DNA from: Bryobacterales bacterium
GTDB taxonomy: Bacteria > Cyanobacteriota > Vampirovibrionia > Obscuribacterales > Obscuribacteraceae
DNA: 13,115 bases
Reading direction: 5' to 3'
Assembly (NCBI GenBank): GCA_903970295.1
Contig: CAJCHQ010000421.1
Coordinates: forward strand, 1-13,115
In this document: positions 12,955 through 13,115 of the stretch, piece by piece
Position numbering within the stretch: the first letter of the stretch is position 1
How the letters are laid out: each line of letters begins with the position of its first letter
Made by a program: the position numbers and the translations under genes
The notes under the pieces: generated by a model
Told to the model about the DNA's origin: nothing
What the model saw: only the letters and a program-made list of their open reading frames with translations
Databases searched by the model: none

Positions 12955-13115
12955 GTGAGCAGACTCTGGCTCTACACGAGTCCACAAGAGGCCGATCTTG
13001 GATTGGGTAGTCGGCTACTGCAGCGGCATGGTGGCCATGAGGATGGCCGTGTGAATTTATGGCTGGCTATTACCGACTGGCGCCAAAAGTCGTATGATCA
13101 TCAAAGAAAGTCAGC
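12955..13115 (+). CDS. Unterminated open reading at the right edge (uncertain gene start)
   Basis: From GTG 12955 (or GTG 12946) the frame stays open for at least 53 codons to the end of the window. The translation includes SRLWLYTSPQEADLGLGSRL and VNLWLAITDWRQKSYDHQRK. I recognise no family. Ribosome sites are weak and the same bases contain several inverted repeats, so coding is far from sure. Confidence 0.2.
   Translation, partial: MSRLWLYTSPQEADLGLGSRLLQRHGGHEDGRVNLWLAITDWRQKSYDHQRKS

Larger units (their letters stand above)
12645..13115. other. Right-edge stretch with no confident gene; several inverted repeats
   Basis: Apart from the promoter-side region of the gene at 12644, I see no recognisable gene. 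Structure seen: CTCTGC/GCAGAG at 12782-12799; AGATCGG (12949-12955) / CCGATCT (12992-12998) enclosing GACTC (12962-12966) / GAGTC (12978-12982); and GGCCAT-GAGG-ATGGCC just beyond 13030. A plausible promoter (TTGGTG at 12862-12867, 18-base spacer, TTTATA at 12886-12891) points rightward into this part. Confidence 0.45.

Noticed and set aside
1..13115. CRISPR arrays, tRNA genes, insertion sequences or phage genes
   Set aside because: I looked for regularly spaced repeats, cloverleaf-like segments, transposase motifs and terminal inverted repeats and saw none.

Overview
The window is about 13.1 kb of bacterial chromosome with balanced base composition and no tRNA, rRNA, CRISPR array, transposase or phage gene that I can see. 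I read thirteen well-supported protein genes; one, at the left edge, is cut by the window. Several marginal open readings are listed at low confidence. Many short secreted proteins, scattered single-gene units, a pentapeptide-repeat protein and a Ser/Thr/Ala-rich glycosidase are in the style of large environmental genomes such as Obscuribacter-like Vampirovibrionia (Melainabacteria). That placement is an impression from gene content and not a demonstrated taxonomy.

Left part (1-4371). A family 2 glycosyltransferase of the polyprenyl-phosphate sugar synthase type (minus strand, cut at the edge) is divergent from a multi-pass GT87/DUF2029 membrane glycosyltransferase. The first plausibly charges a lipid-linked sugar that the second uses. 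A 400-base stretch without a clear gene follows; it holds a small, very basic open reading and a start-less lipobox-like reading. Then come a small alpha/beta hydrolase with a visible Ser-Asp-His triad and a CvfC-like protein (Nfu/NifU N-terminal domain plus HEAT repeats).

Middle part (4372-8744). A 508-residue GH26-like glycoside hydrolase has no Sec signal peptide. It converges on a two-gene minus-strand unit: a pirin (cupin, probable quercetinase-type or redox-sensing protein) followed 20 bases later by a small secreted protein of unknown function. A MarR-type regulator is divergent from pirin, and the 88-base gap between them carries three perfect palindromes, so the regulator very likely controls itself and pirin. 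A pentapeptide-repeat protein follows.

Right part (8745-13115). A TPR-like protein, a protein ending in a long glycine/alanine-rich hydrophobic hairpin, and a secreted von Willebrand A protein with a MIDAS motif lie on the plus strand. A strong hairpin terminator separates them from two small minus-strand secreted proteins, one Thr-rich with TTTIER repeats and one with four cysteines. The last 450 bases hold no confident gene; they contain a cluster of short inverted repeats overlapping an unterminated open reading.

The most interesting items are the MarR/pirin regulatory gap and its passenger gene, the leaderless GH26-like enzyme, the hydrophobic-hairpin protein, the out-of-frame protein-like tail behind the four-cysteine gene, and the structured right edge.
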